Origin: Streptococcus mitis
GTDB taxonomy: Bacteria; Bacillota; Bacilli; Lactobacillales; Streptococcaceae
Assembly (NCBI RefSeq): GCF_009496155.1
Contig: NZ_WIJP01000001.1
Coordinates: forward strand, 124,001 to 188,000
Direction of reading: 5' to 3'
Length of the DNA stretch: 64,000 nucleotides
Made by a program: the position numbers and the translations under genes. The notes under the pieces were generated by a model that made no database searches, was not told the origin of the DNA, and saw only the letters and a list, made by a program, of their open reading frames with translations. Each line of letters begins with the position of its first letter. Within the stretch, counting starts at the first letter, position 1. Shown piece by piece: positions 21,507 to 29,994 of this stretch.

Positions 21507-21660
21507 TATCGGAGCACCAGGATTGATTATCATCGTTTTAGGAGCTCTCTTGATTTTTGGACCAAAACGATTGCCTGAACTAGGCGAGTCAATCGGTAAA
21601 ATGCTATCTGAATTTAAAAAAGCAGTTAAAGGAACTGAAAATCAAGATAAGGAAGAGTAA
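21490..21660 (+). CDS. tatA: TatA, twin-arginine translocase pore subunit
   Basis: A 56-residue protein: MGILRDIGAPGLIIIVLGAL with one transmembrane helix, then the conserved FGPKRLPELG hinge, an amphipathic helix (ESIGKMLSEFKKAV) and a charged tail. The ATG is inside the end of tatC, preceded by AAAGGAGAG. With no tatB, this is a minimal TatA-TatC system as in other Firmicutes. Last gene of the efeOBU-tatCA operon. Confidence 0.95.
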   Translation: MGILRDIGAPGLIIIVLGALLIFGPKRLPELGESIGKMLSEFKKAVKGTENQDKEE

Positions 21661-21672
21661 ACCTTGCCAAAT

Positions 21673-21730
21673 AAAAAAACTTTGTACTCTGGAAACCATT
21701 GTGTAGCTATAGAGAGTGCAAAGTTTTTTT
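21673..21730 (+). terminator. Terminator of the efe-tat operon
   Basis: AAACTTTG..ACTCT / AGAG..AGTGCAAAGTTT stem with a T7 tail, 15 nt after tatA. Confidence 0.8.
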
Positions 21731-21771
21731 GAGTTTGGAATATGAAAACAGCAGTTGATTTCAAGAAACAA

Positions 21772-21800
21772 AAAAAGAACAGCCGAAGCTGTCTTTTTAT
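21772..21800 (-). terminator. rpmE2 terminator
   Basis: Minus-strand GACAGC-TTCG-GCTGTT tetraloop hairpin followed by CTTTTTTTG. Confidence 0.85.
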
Positions 21801-21802
21801 CA

Positions 21803-22045
21803 TTATTTGAGACCGTATTTTTTGTTGAAACGATCCACGCGTCCATCTGCTTGAGTGAACTTTTGACGTCCAGTGTAGAATGGGTGTGAGTCTGATGAAA
21901 TTTCCACACGGATCAATGGGTAAGTTTCGCCTTCGAACTCAACTGTTTCGTTAGAGCGTTTTGTTGAACCGCTAAGGAATTGGTAACCAGTAGTTGTGTC
22001 CATGAAGACAACTGGGCGATATTCTGGATGGATATCTTTTTTCAT
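21803..22045 (-). CDS. rpmE2: Ribosomal protein L31 type B
   Basis: 80 residues from [14 protein letters not shown]; the ATG at 22045 has AAAGGAAA upstream, and longer in-frame starts are not family-like. No CxxC zinc motif is present, which identifies the zinc-independent type B form (L31B). It ends in [19 protein letters not shown]. Component of the 50S subunit. Located next to pde2 as in pneumococcus. Confidence 0.97.
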
Positions 22046-22140
22046 TTTGCAATATTTCCTTTCTGCCATGGTCTCTTTGCGAGCCATAGATTGTTACCAT
22101 ACTAGTCTATCAGATTCTGAAAAGTTTGGCAAGTATTTTA

Positions 22141-23076
22141 TCAGTTTTTAAGCAAGTTTTTTAACTTTTGGTAGATGATTTCGTTTTCCTCTAGGCTATA
22201 GGAATTAGCACCGCTTGCTAGAGGGTGGCCTCCACCATCATGTTCTTTGGCAATTTCATTGATAGGATGGATTTTACTGCGTAAGCGAACACGGTAGTGA
22301 CCATCAGCTTGTTCTACAAAGATTCCCCAGAGACTGACACTGTCAATACGTCCAGGTGCACCGACAATGGCTGCAGTTTCAGAATCGGTAACATTGAATT
22401 GTTTCAAGGTTTCTTGACTCAGGATAACGCGCGCTGCTCCATTTTCATCCACTTCCAGATGGTCGTAGATGTAGCCTTGAAGTTTTGCAATTTTGTAGCT
22501 CATAGTGTCCATTTTGCGAGTGAGAGCTGCAAAGTCAAAGTTATGTTCTCTCAAATAAGCAGCCAGGCGAAGAGTTCGTGCAGTTGTAGAAGGATAAAGG
22601 AAGCGGCCTGTATCACCAACAATTCCTGCAAAGAGCAACTCAGCAGCACGATCTGACAAGGCCAGTTGGGTTGTTTGGGCAAATAGGGTAATCATTTCGC
22701 TAGCGCTGCTTGAACTAGTATCCACCCAAGATAGGTCACCATATACATCATCATTTGGATGGTGGTCAATCTTAATGAGAAAATCACCTTGACTATAGCG
22801 TTTATCATCGATACGAGCAGTATTAGCTGTATCACAGACGATGACAAGTGCTCCCTGGTAGGTACTATCTTCAACAAGATCCATCTCAGCCATCCAAGTT
22901 AGAGTCGGTTCATCAAAACCAACGGCTTTGATGGTTTTTTCTGGGAAATGATGTTTGAGAAGAGCTTTCAAGCCCACTTGACTTCCCAAGGCATCAGGGT
23001 CTGGTTTCATATGACGGTGAATGATAATGGTGTCGTATTCTTTAATTTTTTCTAAAATATGATGGCAAATGTCCAT
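22141..23076 (-). CDS. pde2: DHH/DHHA1 phosphoesterase, Pde2/NrnA type
   Basis: 311 residues from the ATG at 23076 (TTGAGG site upstream). The DHH motifs are visible: RHMKPDPDALGSQ, CDTANTARIDD, KIDHHPNDDVYGD, and the DHHA1 motif GGGHPLASGANS. Neighbours match pneumococcal Pde2, which degrades pApA (and c-di-AMP) to AMP downstream of the GdpP enzyme; NrnA relatives also act on nanoRNA and pAp. Divergent from fld. Confidence 0.93.
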   Translation of the reverse strand: MDICHHILEKIKEYDTIIIHRHMKPDPDALGSQVGLKALLKHHFPEKTIKAVGFDEPTLTWMAEMDLVEDSTYQGALVIVCDTANTARIDDKRYSQGDFLIKIDHHPNDDVYGDLSWVDTSSSSASEMITLFAQTTQLALSDRAAELLFAGIVGDTGRFLYPSTTARTLRLAAYLREHNFDFAALTRKMDTMSYKIAKLQGYIYDHLEVDENGAARVILSQETLKQFNVTDSETAAIVGAPGRIDSVSLWGIFVEQADGHYRVRLRSKIHPINEIAKEHDGGGHPLASGANSYSLEENEIIYQKLKNLLKN

Positions 23077-23143
23077 AAATAACCTCAATTCTTTCTCATT
23101 TCATTGTAGCACAAGAATTTTTATTTTTAAAATGAAAAAGATG

Positions 23144-23152
23144 TGATATAAT
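23144..23152 (+). promoter_or_regulatory. fld promoter (extended -10)
   Basis: TGA TATAAT, 28 nt before the flavodoxin ATG, in the divergent pde2-fld gap. Confidence 0.7.
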
Positions 23153-23179
23153 GGAGAAAGATAAATTGAGGAGGACGAT

Positions 23180-23623
23180 ATGGCATTAGCAAAAATTGTA
23201 TTTGCCAGTATGACCGGTAATACCGAAGAGATTGCAGATATTGTAGCAGACAAATTACGTGACTTGGGCTTGGATGTCGATGTTGATGAATGTACAACTG
23301 TTGACGCTTCAGACTTCTTGGAAGCAGACATCGCTATCGTTGCGACCTATACTTATGGTGATGGTGAATTGCCAGATGAGATGATGGACTTCTACGAAGA
23401 CCTTGCAGATCTCAACTTGAATGGTAAAATCTACGGAGTGGTCGGCTCAGGAGATACCTTCTATGATGAATTCTGTAAGGCTGTTGATGACTTTGACCGC
23501 GTTTTTGTAGCGACAGGGGCAGAAAAAGGTTCAGAGTGTGTTAAAGTTGATCTTTCTGCTGAGGAAGAAGACATTGAACGCTTGGAACAATTCGCAGAAG
23601 AATTGGCTGCTAAAGTAGGATAA
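23180..23623 (+). CDS. fld: Flavodoxin
   Basis: 147 residues. The FMN phosphate loop is SMTGNTEEIA (residues 11-20), and aromatic and acidic isoalloxazine-contact loops are seen in TYTYGDGELPDEM and GSGDTFYDEFC. It is a low-potential electron carrier in the cytoplasm. GAGGAGG precedes the ATG. Followed by a terminator (23633-23662). Confidence 0.95.
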   Translation: MALAKIVFASMTGNTEEIADIVADKLRDLGLDVDVDECTTVDASDFLEADIAIVATYTYGDGELPDEMMDFYEDLADLNLNGKIYGVVGSGDTFYDEFCKAVDDFDRVFVATGAEKGSECVKVDLSAEEEDIERLEQFAEELAAKVG

Positions 23624-23632
23624 GTATAAACG

Positions 23633-23662
23633 TGCGCTGATACAATCAATCAGTGCATTTTT
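23633..23662 (+). terminator. fld terminator
   Basis: TGCGCTGAT / ATCAGTGCA stem followed by TTTTTC. Confidence 0.8.
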
Positions 23663-23705
23663 CTTATCGTGAGTTGGGATTTTACTAGCCTATTTGATGG
23701 CTTTT

Positions 23706-23714
23706 TGATACAAT
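23706..23714 (+). promoter_or_regulatory. Promoter for the chorismate mutase-crcB genes (extended -10)
   Basis: TGA TACAAT followed by AAAGGAGGAG before the chorismate mutase ATG. Confidence 0.6.
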
Positions 23715-23738
23715 AATTCAAATAAAGGAGGAGACTGT

Positions 23739-24005
23739 ATGGATTTAGATATTATTCGTCAAGAAATTGATCAAATTGACGATCAAATTGTCAAACTGTT
23801 AGAAGAACGAATGCATTTAGTTGAAGGGGTTGTCGCTTATAAGAAGGCTTCAGGGAAACCGATTTTAGATACCAAGAGAGAAGCAATTATCTTTGAAAAG
23901 GTTAGGAGTCGTGTAGAGGACAAGCGCTATCAGGAGACTATTGTAGCGACTTTTTCGGACATACTCAAACGTTCGCGTGATTATCAGGATCAAAATATCA
24001 AATGA
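23739..24005 (+). CDS. Chorismate mutase, AroQ class
   Basis: 88 residues, all helical. The AroQ pattern is IRQEIDQIDDQIVKLLEERMHLVEGVVAYKK with the substrate-binding Arg and Lys, then TKREAIIFEKVRSR. It converts chorismate to prephenate for Phe and Tyr synthesis. Overlaps crcB1 by four bases (ATGA), so the fluoride exporter pair is translated with it. This gene order is also found in pneumococcus. Confidence 0.93.
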   Translation: MDLDIIRQEIDQIDDQIVKLLEERMHLVEGVVAYKKASGKPILDTKREAIIFEKVRSRVEDKRYQETIVATFSDILKRSRDYQDQNIK

Positions 24006-24376
24006 AAAAAGAACATTTTTATCCTCTAGGGATTTTACTAGCTGCTATGTTGGGCGGACTTGTCCGCTACCTAGTTTCCACTTGGTTACCAGCCAGTCCT
24101 GACTTTCCTTGGGGAACCCTTCTTGTTAACTATCTAGGTATTTTCTGCTTGGTTTATCTTGTTAAGGGCTATTTGGTCTATAAGGGAACCAGTAAGGGAG
24201 TTATTTTAGCACTAGGGACGGGCTTTTGTGGAGGTTTGACAACCTTTTCCAGTCTAATGCTTGATGCTGTAAAACTACTGGATACAGGGCGTTATCTTAG
24301 TTTAGTCCTGTATTTGCTTTTGAACATCGGTGGAGGCCTGCTTTTAGCTTACTATTTAGGGAGGAAGAAATGGTAA
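24002..24376 (+). CDS. crcB1: Fluoride channel FluC/CrcB, subunit 1
   Basis: 124 residues, four membrane helices. Pore motifs are PWGTLLVNYLG (the Asn pore residue) and GFCGGLTTFSSL (the phenylalanine box region and central Na+ site). It exports fluoride through a dual-topology dimer. Adjacent crcB2 suggests a heterodimer whose two chains have opposite fixed orientations. Confidence 0.95.
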   Translation: MKKEHFYPLGILLAAMLGGLVRYLVSTWLPASPDFPWGTLLVNYLGIFCLVYLVKGYLVYKGTSKGVILALGTGFCGGLTTFSSLMLDAVKLLDTGRYLSLVLYLLLNIGGGLLLAYYLGRKKW

Positions 24377-24699
24377 TCATTTATCTTGCAATTGCTTGTG
24401 GCTTCGGAGCGCTCGTACGGTATTTCTTTTCCCGCTATAATCAAGCTTCTAAATTGCCACTCGGAACGCTCATAGCCAATCTTCTAGGTTGTTTTTTGAT
24501 TGGATTATTCTACAATCATGTGGAGTCTAAGGAAGTCTATGCTATTCTAGCAACAGGATTTTGTGGTGGTTTGACAACTTTTTCGACCTTGAATGACGAA
24601 CTCCAAAGGTTGCTAAGCGATAAGAAGGTCTTTTATTCGTACCTGACTTTGACCTACCTAGGTGGTTTAGTTGCGATTTTTTTAGGAATTCTGCTATAA
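24370..24699 (+). CDS. crcB2: Fluoride channel FluC/CrcB, subunit 2
   Basis: 109 residues, four membrane helices, with the same motifs as crcB1 (LGTLIANLLGCFLIG and GFCGGLTTFSTL). Overlaps crcB1 by seven bases. I saw no fluoride riboswitch upstream of the pair. Confidence 0.95.
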   Translation: MVIIYLAIACGFGALVRYFFSRYNQASKLPLGTLIANLLGCFLIGLFYNHVESKEVYAILATGFCGGLTTFSTLNDELQRLLSDKKVFYSYLTLTYLGGLVAIFLGILL

Positions 24700-24704
24700 A
24701 TTTC

Positions 24705-24733
24705 TTTACTTTTTTGTGGAAATTTGGTAAACT
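24705..24733 (+). promoter_or_regulatory. rplS promoter
   Basis: TTTACT (24705-24710), 17-nt spacer, TGG TAAACT (-10 at 24728-24733). Confidence 0.65.
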
Positions 24734-24800
24734 GTATCTTGTGTGTAATGGACGCACAAAAATACAGTTTATCCGCTGAGGAAGGTTCCTCAAGATTGAC
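24729..24800 (+). promoter_or_regulatory. L19 leader-like structured 5' UTR
   Basis: A long stem AAACTGTAT / ATACAGTTT (24729-24737, 24762-24770) encloses TGTG..CACA, and a second hairpin GAGGA / TCCTC follows at about 24778-24791. Firmicutes rplS genes often carry an L19 autoregulatory leader; the match is by position and general shape only. Confidence 0.5.
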
Positions 24801-24817
24801 AAAGATAGGAGAATAAA

Positions 24818-25165
24818 ATGAATCCATTAATCCAAAGCTTGACTGAAGGTCAACTTCGTACAGATATCCCATCATTCCGTCCTGGTGACACTGTTCGTGT
24901 ACACGCGAAAGTTGTCGAAGGTAACCGTGAACGTATCCAGATTTTTGAAGGTGTTGTTATTGCACGTAAAGGTGCTGGCATCTCTGAAAACTATACAGTT
25001 CGTAAAATCTCTAACGGTGTAGGTGTTGAGCGTATCTTCCCAATCCACACTCCACGTGTTGAAAAAATCGAAGTTGTACGTTACGGTAAAGTACGTCGTG
25101 CGAAATTGTACTACTTGCGTGCTCTTCAAGGTAAGGCAGCTCGTATCAAAGAAATCCGTCGTTAA
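24818..25165 (+). CDS. rplS: Ribosomal protein L19
   Basis: 115 residues starting [20 protein letters not shown], with the typical [19 protein letters not shown] core and C-terminal [25 protein letters not shown] 50S protein at the inter-subunit bridge. It has its own promoter and terminator. Immediately upstream of tRNA-Arg and the CRISPR island. Confidence 0.98.
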
Positions 25166-25172
25166 TTCGACT

Positions 25173-25202
25173 AAAAAACTCTGCTTTTCAGCAGAGTTTT
25201 TA
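25173..25202 (+). terminator. rplS terminator
   Basis: AACTCTGCT / AGCAGAGTT stem with a TTTC loop followed by TTT. Confidence 0.85.
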
Positions 25203-25206
25203 TCTA

Positions 25207-25278
25207 GCTCCCTTAGTTCAATGGATATAACAACTCCCTCCTAAGGAGTAGTTGCAGGTTCGATTCCTGCAGGGGGCA
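25207..25278 (+). tRNA. tRNA-Arg (anticodon CCU)
   Basis: Full cloverleaf: acceptor GCTCCCT / AGGGGGC, anticodon stem ACTCC / GGAGT around the loop CTCCTAA (anticodon CCT), T-arm GCAGG-TTCGATT-CCTGC. The 3' CCA is not encoded. Reads AGG codons. A terminator follows at 25331-25358. The CRISPR island starts about 220 bp downstream. Confidence 0.95.
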
Positions 25279-25330
25279 TAGAAACTATTGATTTTTATGT
25301 AGAAATCATTCAAGTTAAAATAGAACTCCA

Positions 25331-25358
25331 AAAGCGTTAGATTACGCTTTTTTGTTTT
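25331..25358 (+). terminator. Terminator after tRNA-Arg
   Basis: AAAAGCGT / ACGCTTTT stem with a long T tract. Confidence 0.8.
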
Positions 25359-25426
25359 TCGTGAATGAAGGAGATGGGAGAATTTTTATATAATTATATA
25401 ATAGTAAAAGATTTTTAGTAATTGCT

Positions 25427-25432
25427 TATAAT
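25427..25432 (+). promoter_or_regulatory. Possible cas9 -10 element
   Basis: TATAAT 67 nt before the cas9 ATG in an AT-rich stretch; another TATAAT is at 25397-25402. No good -35 is visible for either. Confidence 0.4.
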
Positions 25433-25498
25433 GATTTGATTTTTTAGGAAGTAAAGGGTAAAATTTAATTAATATGATAATTAGTTAGGAGTTTGATT

Positions 25499-28400
25499 AT
25501 GAACGGTTTAGTTTTAGGTTTGGATATTGGTATTGGATCAGTAGGTGTAGGTATTCTAAAAAAAGATACTGGTGAGATTATCCATACGAATTCTCGTATT
25601 TTCCCAGCTGCAACTGCTGATAATAATGTTGAAAGAAGAAACAGTAGACAAGGTAGACGATTAAATCGTAGGAAAAAACACCGTGTTGTTCGCTTTCAGG
25701 ATCTATTTGATGACTATGGTTTGTTAACTGATTTTTCTAAGGTATCCATTAATCTTAATCCATATCGGCTTCGAGTACATGGCTTGAATCAGCAACTAAC
25801 GAATGAGGAGCTGTTCATAGCTTTAAAGAACATTGTTAAGAGACGTGGGATTAGCTATTTAGATGATGCTTCTGAGGATGGTGGTGCAGTATCGTCTGAT
25901 TATGGTAAGGCAGTTGAGGAAAATAGAAAATTACTTACTGAACAAACACCTGGTCAAATCCAACTAGAGCGTTTTGAAAAATATGGTCAAGTAAGGGGAG
26001 ATTTTACTGTTGAAGAAAAAGGCGATAAGCACCGATTAATTAACGTTTTTTCAACATCTGCTTATAGAAAAGAAGCTGAACGAATTCTTAGAAAACAGCA
26101 AGAATTTAATAATCAGATCACGGATAAGTTTATAGAAGATTACTTAAAAATCCTTACAGAGAAAAGAAAATACTATCATGGGCCAGGTAATGAAAAATCT
26201 CGGACGGATTATGGACGTTTCAGAACAGACGGCACGACGTTAGATAATATTTTTGGTATTTTAATTGGTAAATGTACATTTTATCCGAATGAATACAGGG
26301 CTTCAAAAGCTTCCTATACTGCTCAAGAGTTTAATTTGCTAAATGATTTAAATAATTTAACAGTTCCTACAGAGACCAAGAAACTGAGTGAGGAACAAAA
26401 GAAAACAATCGTTGAATATGTGAAGTCGGCGAAAACATTAGGGGCTTCAACCTTATTGAAATACATTGCTAAAATGATTGATGCTTCAGTAGAACAGATA
26501 CGTGGTTATCGAGTTGATGTAAACAATAAACCTGAAATGCACACTTTTGAAGTCTATCGAAAAATGCAGTCGCTAGAAACAATTCCAGTTGGAGAATTTT
26601 CTAGAGAAGTTCTAGATGAGCTTGCTCATATTTTAACTCTAAATACTGAACGAGAAGGTATAGAAGAAGCGATTAATACAAAGTTAATGGATGTATTTAG
26701 TCAAGACCAAATACTTGAATTGGTTCAATTTAGAAAAAATAATAGTAGTCTATTTAGTAAGGGATGGCATAATTTTTCTCTTAAACTCATGATGGAATTG
26801 ATACCAGAACTCTATGAAACTTCAGAAGAGCAGATGGCAATTCTAACACGATTGGGTAAACAAAAATTTAAAGAAACATCAAAAAGAACTAAGTATATTG
26901 ATGAAAAAGAAGTAACAGAAGAAATCTATAATCCTGTGGTAGCAAAATCTGTCAGACAGGCCATAAAGATAATCAACGAAGCAACTAAAAAATATGGTAT
27001 CTTTGATGATATTGTTATCGAAATGGCACGAGAGAATAACGAAGAAGATGCTAAGAAAGATTATATAAAACGTCAAAAGGCAAACCATGATGAGAAAAAT
27101 GCTGCTATGGAAAAGGCTGCATTCCAATACAATGGGAAAAAAGAGTTACCAGATAGTATTTTTCATGGGCATAAGGAATTGGCTACTAAGATTCGTTTAT
27201 GGCACCAGCAGGGAGAGAAGTGTCTCTATACTGGGAAGAATATTCCAATTTCAGATTTAATTCACAATCAGTACAAGTACGAAATTGATCATATTTTACC
27301 TCTATCTTTATCGTTTGATGATAGTCTATCTAATAAAGTATTGGTTCTAGCTACAGCAAACCAGGAGAAGGGGCAGCGAACACCGTTTCAGGCATTAGAC
27401 AGTATGGATGATGCTTGGTCATATCGTGAGTTTAAATCATATGTAAAAGATTCTAAATTATTAGGTAATAAAAAGAAAGATTACCTTTTAACGGAAGAAG
27501 ACATTAGTAAAATTGAAGTGAAGCAGAAGTTTATCGAACGGAATTTAGTTGATACTCGATACTCATCGCGTGTTGTTTTAAATGCTCTACAAGATTTTTA
27601 TAAAGCTCATAAATTTGATACAACTATTTCGGTGGTACGTGGACAATTTACCTCTCAGCTAAGAAGAAAGTGGAGGCTTGAAAAGTCTCGTGAGACTTAC
27701 CATCATCATGCTGTTGATGCCTTAATTATTGCCGCTTCGAGTCAATTAAGATTATGGAAAAAACAGAATAATCCTCTGATTTCTTATAAAGAAGGACAGT
27801 TTGTTGATTCAGAAACTGGAGAAATTATTTCATTAACTGATGATGAATACAAAGAGTTAGTGTTTAAAGCTCCTTATGACCATTTTGTTGATACATTGCG
27901 TAGCAAGAAGTTTGAGGATAGTATACTATTTTCTTATCAAGTAGATTCAAAATTCAATCGAAAAATTTCAGACGCTACTATTTACGCAACAAGAAAAGCA
28001 AAGTTGGATAAAGAGAAAAAAGAATACACTTATACTTTGGGAAAAATTAAAGATATCTATTCTTTAGGGACTAAAACCCCTTCTAAAACTGGGTTCTATA
28101 AGTTTTTAAATTTATACAATAAGGATAAATCCCAATTCTTAATGTTTCAGAAAGATAGAAAGACTTGGGATGAAGTAATCGAGAAGATAATGGAACAATA
28201 TCGACCATTTAAAGAATACGATAAAACTGGAAAATTAGTTGATTTTAATCCATTTGAGAAATATAGACAAGAAAATGGATCAATCCGTAAGTACAGTAAA
28301 AAAGATAATGGTCCAGAAATTAAAAGTCTGAAATATTACGATATTTTATTAGGTAAACACAAAAATATAACTCCTGAAGGGAGTCGAAATACTGTAGCTT

Positions 28401-28903
28401 TGTTATCTTTAAATCCTTGGAGAACAGATGTGTATTACAATATGGAAACTAAAAAATATGAATTTTTAGGATTAAAGTATGCAGATTTGCCTTTTGAAGA
28501 AGGTGGTGCTTATGGTATTTCTACAGAGACGTATAATAAATTAAGAGAGAAAGAGGGAATTGGTAAAAATTCTGAATTTAAGTTTACTCTATATAAAAAT
28601 GATTTAATTTTAATCAAAGATACTGAAACGAATTGTCAACAAATTTTTAGATTTTGGTCTCGTACTGGGAAAGATAATCCAAAAAGTTTTGAAAAACATA
28701 AAATAGAATTGAAACCTTATGAAAAAGCAAGATTTGAGAAAGGTGAAGAACTGGAGGTATTAGGAAAGGTGCCACCTTCCTCTAATCAATTACAAAAAAA
28801 TATGCAGATAGAAAATCTTTCTATTTATAAAGTCAAAACAGATATTTTAGGTAATAAACATTTCATTAAAAAAGAGGGTGACGAACCAAAACTCAAATTT
28901 TAA
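25499..28903 (+). CDS. cas9: Cas9, type II-A (S. thermophilus CRISPR1 type)
   Basis: 1134 residues from ATG 25499 (TTAGGAG upstream); RNA-guided DNA endonuclease. RuvC-I holds Asp9 in VLGLDIGIGSVG. The arginine-rich bridge helix RRNSRQGRRLNRRKKHR follows. RuvC-II has Glu508 in IVIEMAREN. HNH has Asp597-His598, Asn612 and Asn621 (EIDHILPLSLSFDDSLSNK). RuvC-III has HHHAVDALIIAA (His737, Asp740). All nuclease residues are present, so both strands should be cut. It resembles St1Cas9 (1121 residues) along its length. The C-terminal PAM-reading region differs more, from my memory of that sequence. Followed by the tracrRNA gene. Confidence 0.97.
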   Translation: MNGLVLGLDIGIGSVGVGILKKDTGEIIHTNSRIFPAATADNNVERRNSRQGRRLNRRKKHRVVRFQDLFDDYGLLTDFSKVSINLNPYRLRVHGLNQQLTNEELFIALKNIVKRRGISYLDDASEDGGAVSSDYGKAVEENRKLLTEQTPGQIQLERFEKYGQVRGDFTVEEKGDKHRLINVFSTSAYRKEAERILRKQQEFNNQITDKFIEDYLKILTEKRKYYHGPGNEKSRTDYGRFRTDGTTLDNIFGILIGKCTFYPNEYRASKASYTAQEFNLLNDLNNLTVPTETKKLSEEQKKTIVEYVKSAKTLGASTLLKYIAKMIDASVEQIRGYRVDVNNKPEMHTFEVYRKMQSLETIPVGEFSREVLDELAHILTLNTEREGIEEAINTKLMDVFSQDQILELVQFRKNNSSLFSKGWHNFSLKLMMELIPELYETSEEQMAILTRLGKQKFKETSKRTKYIDEKEVTEEIYNPVVAKSVRQAIKIINEATKKYGIFDDIVIEMARENNEEDAKKDYIKRQKANHDEKNAAMEKAAFQYNGKKELPDSIFHGHKELATKIRLWHQQGEKCLYTGKNIPISDLIHNQYKYEIDHILPLSLSFDDSLSNKVLVLATANQEKGQRTPFQALDSMDDAWSYREFKSYVKDSKLLGNKKKDYLLTEEDISKIEVKQKFIERNLVDTRYSSRVVLNALQDFYKAHKFDTTISVVRGQFTSQLRRKWRLEKSRETYHHHAVDALIIAASSQLRLWKKQNNPLISYKEGQFVDSETGEIISLTDDEYKELVFKAPYDHFVDTLRSKKFEDSILFSYQVDSKFNRKISDATIYATRKAKLDKEKKEYTYTLGKIKDIYSLGTKTPSKTGFYKFLNLYNKDKSQFLMFQKDRKTWDEVIEKIMEQYRPFKEYDKTGKLVDFNPFEKYRQENGSIRKYSKKDNGPEIKSLKYYDILLGKHKNITPEGSRNTVALLSLNPWRTDVYYNMETKKYEFLGLKYADLPFEEGGAYGISTETYNKLREKEGIGKNSEFKFTLYKNDLILIKDTETNCQQIFRFWSRTGKDNPKSFEKHKIELKPYEKARFEKGEELEVLGKVPPSSNQLQKNMQIENLSIYKVKTDILGNKHFIKKEGDEPKLKF

Positions 28904-28922
28904 AAAATATTTTAAAAAAGAG

Positions 28923-28951
28923 TTGCAAAGGCTTTTACAATGTATTATAAT
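28923..28951 (+). promoter_or_regulatory. tracrRNA promoter
   Basis: TTGCAA (28923-28928), 17-nt spacer, TATAAT (28946-28951). The start point is expected at about 28958, just before the anti-repeat. Confidence 0.8.
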
Positions 28952-28957
28952 AGTAAT

Positions 28958-29057
28958 TGTAAGGGACGCCTTGCACAGTTACTTAAATCTTGCAGAAGCT
29001 ACAAAGATAAGGCTTCATGCCGAATTCAACACCCTGTCATTTATGGCTGGGTGTTTT
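28958..29057 (+). ncRNA. tracrRNA
   Basis: It lies between cas9 and cas1, as in S. thermophilus CRISPR1. The anti-repeat contains CAGTTACTTAAATCTTG (28976-28992), the exact complement of the CRISPR repeat interior, then a bulge and ACAAA, which pair with the repeat start. After it come the nexus-like hairpin AAGGCTTCATGCCG and a terminal hairpin ACACCC / GGGTGT followed by TTTT. It base-pairs with the pre-crRNA for RNase III processing and loading into Cas9. Confidence 0.93.
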
Positions 29058-29081
29058 CGTTTTGGGAAAGAGGAAAATACG

Positions 29082-29990
29082 ATGACTTGGAGAATTGTGC
29101 ATGTCTGTCAGAGTGAAAAAATGCAATTGAAGTTAGATAATCTTCTGATTAAGAAAATGGGTCAAGACTATGTTATCCCACTGAGTGATATTTCGATAAT
29201 TGTAGCAGAAGGAGGGGATACTGTTGTAACTTTAAGGTTATTAAGTGCTTTAAGTAAGTATAATATTGCCTTAATTGTCTGCGATAATGAGCACTTGCCT
29301 ACAGGAATTTACCATTCTCAAAATGGCCATTTTAGAGCCTATAAAAAATTACAGGAGCAATTATTGTGGACGCAGGAGCAAAAAGATAAATTATGGCAGA
29401 TAGTTACTTATTTCAAAATAAACAATCAGCAAGATGTTCTTGCAATGTTTGAGAAGAATATTGATTGTATACAATTACTAGCGGAGTATAAAGAGCATAT
29501 TGAGTTTGGAGATAAAACCAATCGTGAAGGCCATGCTGCAAAAGTTTATTTCAATGAATTATTTGGAAAGAAATTCGTACGTCTTACACAACAGGAAACG
29601 GATGTTATCAATGCTGGCCTAAATTATGGTTATGCAATCATGAGAGCTCAGATGGCACGTATTATTTCTGGGTATGGGTTAAATCCCTTAATAGGAATTT
29701 TTCATAAGAATGAATATAATCAATTTAACTTGGTTGATGACCTAATGGAACCTTTTCGGCAGATTATCGATGTCTGGGTCTATCAAAATTTACGAGATGA
29801 AGAGTATTTAAAATATGAATTTCGTCTTGCGTTGACGGATACACTAAATGCGAAGATTCGTTACGGTAAAGAAACGTGTTCTGTAACGGTAGCAATGGAT
29901 AAATATGTCAAAGGTTTTCTAAAATGTATCTCTGATAAGGATACTAGTAAATTTTACTGTCCAATGGTGTCGAGTGTAGAATGGAGCTAA
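29082..29990 (+). CDS. cas1: Cas1 integrase, type II-A
   Basis: 302 residues from ATG 29082 (MTWRIVHVCQSEKM; AGAGG site). A longer in-frame reading would run through the tracrRNA and is rejected. Catalytic acids are expected in the REGHAAKVYFNELFG segment (Glu), around GLNPLIGIFHKNEYNQFNLVDDLMEPFR (His, Asp). With Cas2 it inserts new spacers at the leader end. Ends four bases before cas2. Confidence 0.96.
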   Translation: MTWRIVHVCQSEKMQLKLDNLLIKKMGQDYVIPLSDISIIVAEGGDTVVTLRLLSALSKYNIALIVCDNEHLPTGIYHSQNGHFRAYKKLQEQLLWTQEQKDKLWQIVTYFKINNQQDVLAMFEKNIDCIQLLAEYKEHIEFGDKTNREGHAAKVYFNELFGKKFVRLTQQETDVINAGLNYGYAIMRAQMARIISGYGLNPLIGIFHKNEYNQFNLVDDLMEPFRQIIDVWVYQNLRDEEYLKYEFRLALTDTLNAKIRYGKETCSVTVAMDKYVKGFLKCISDKDTSKFYCPMVSSVEWS

Positions 29991-29994
29991 AGAA

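Noticed and set aside
24002..24699. crcB1 and crcB2 as one split gene
   Set aside because: Each carries its own full set of four helices and the GFCGGLTTFS motif; paired FluC genes are normal in Firmicutes.
28878..29081. N-terminal extension of Cas1 by 68 residues
   Set aside because: It translates the tracrRNA gene; the family start and a ribosome binding site are at 29082.
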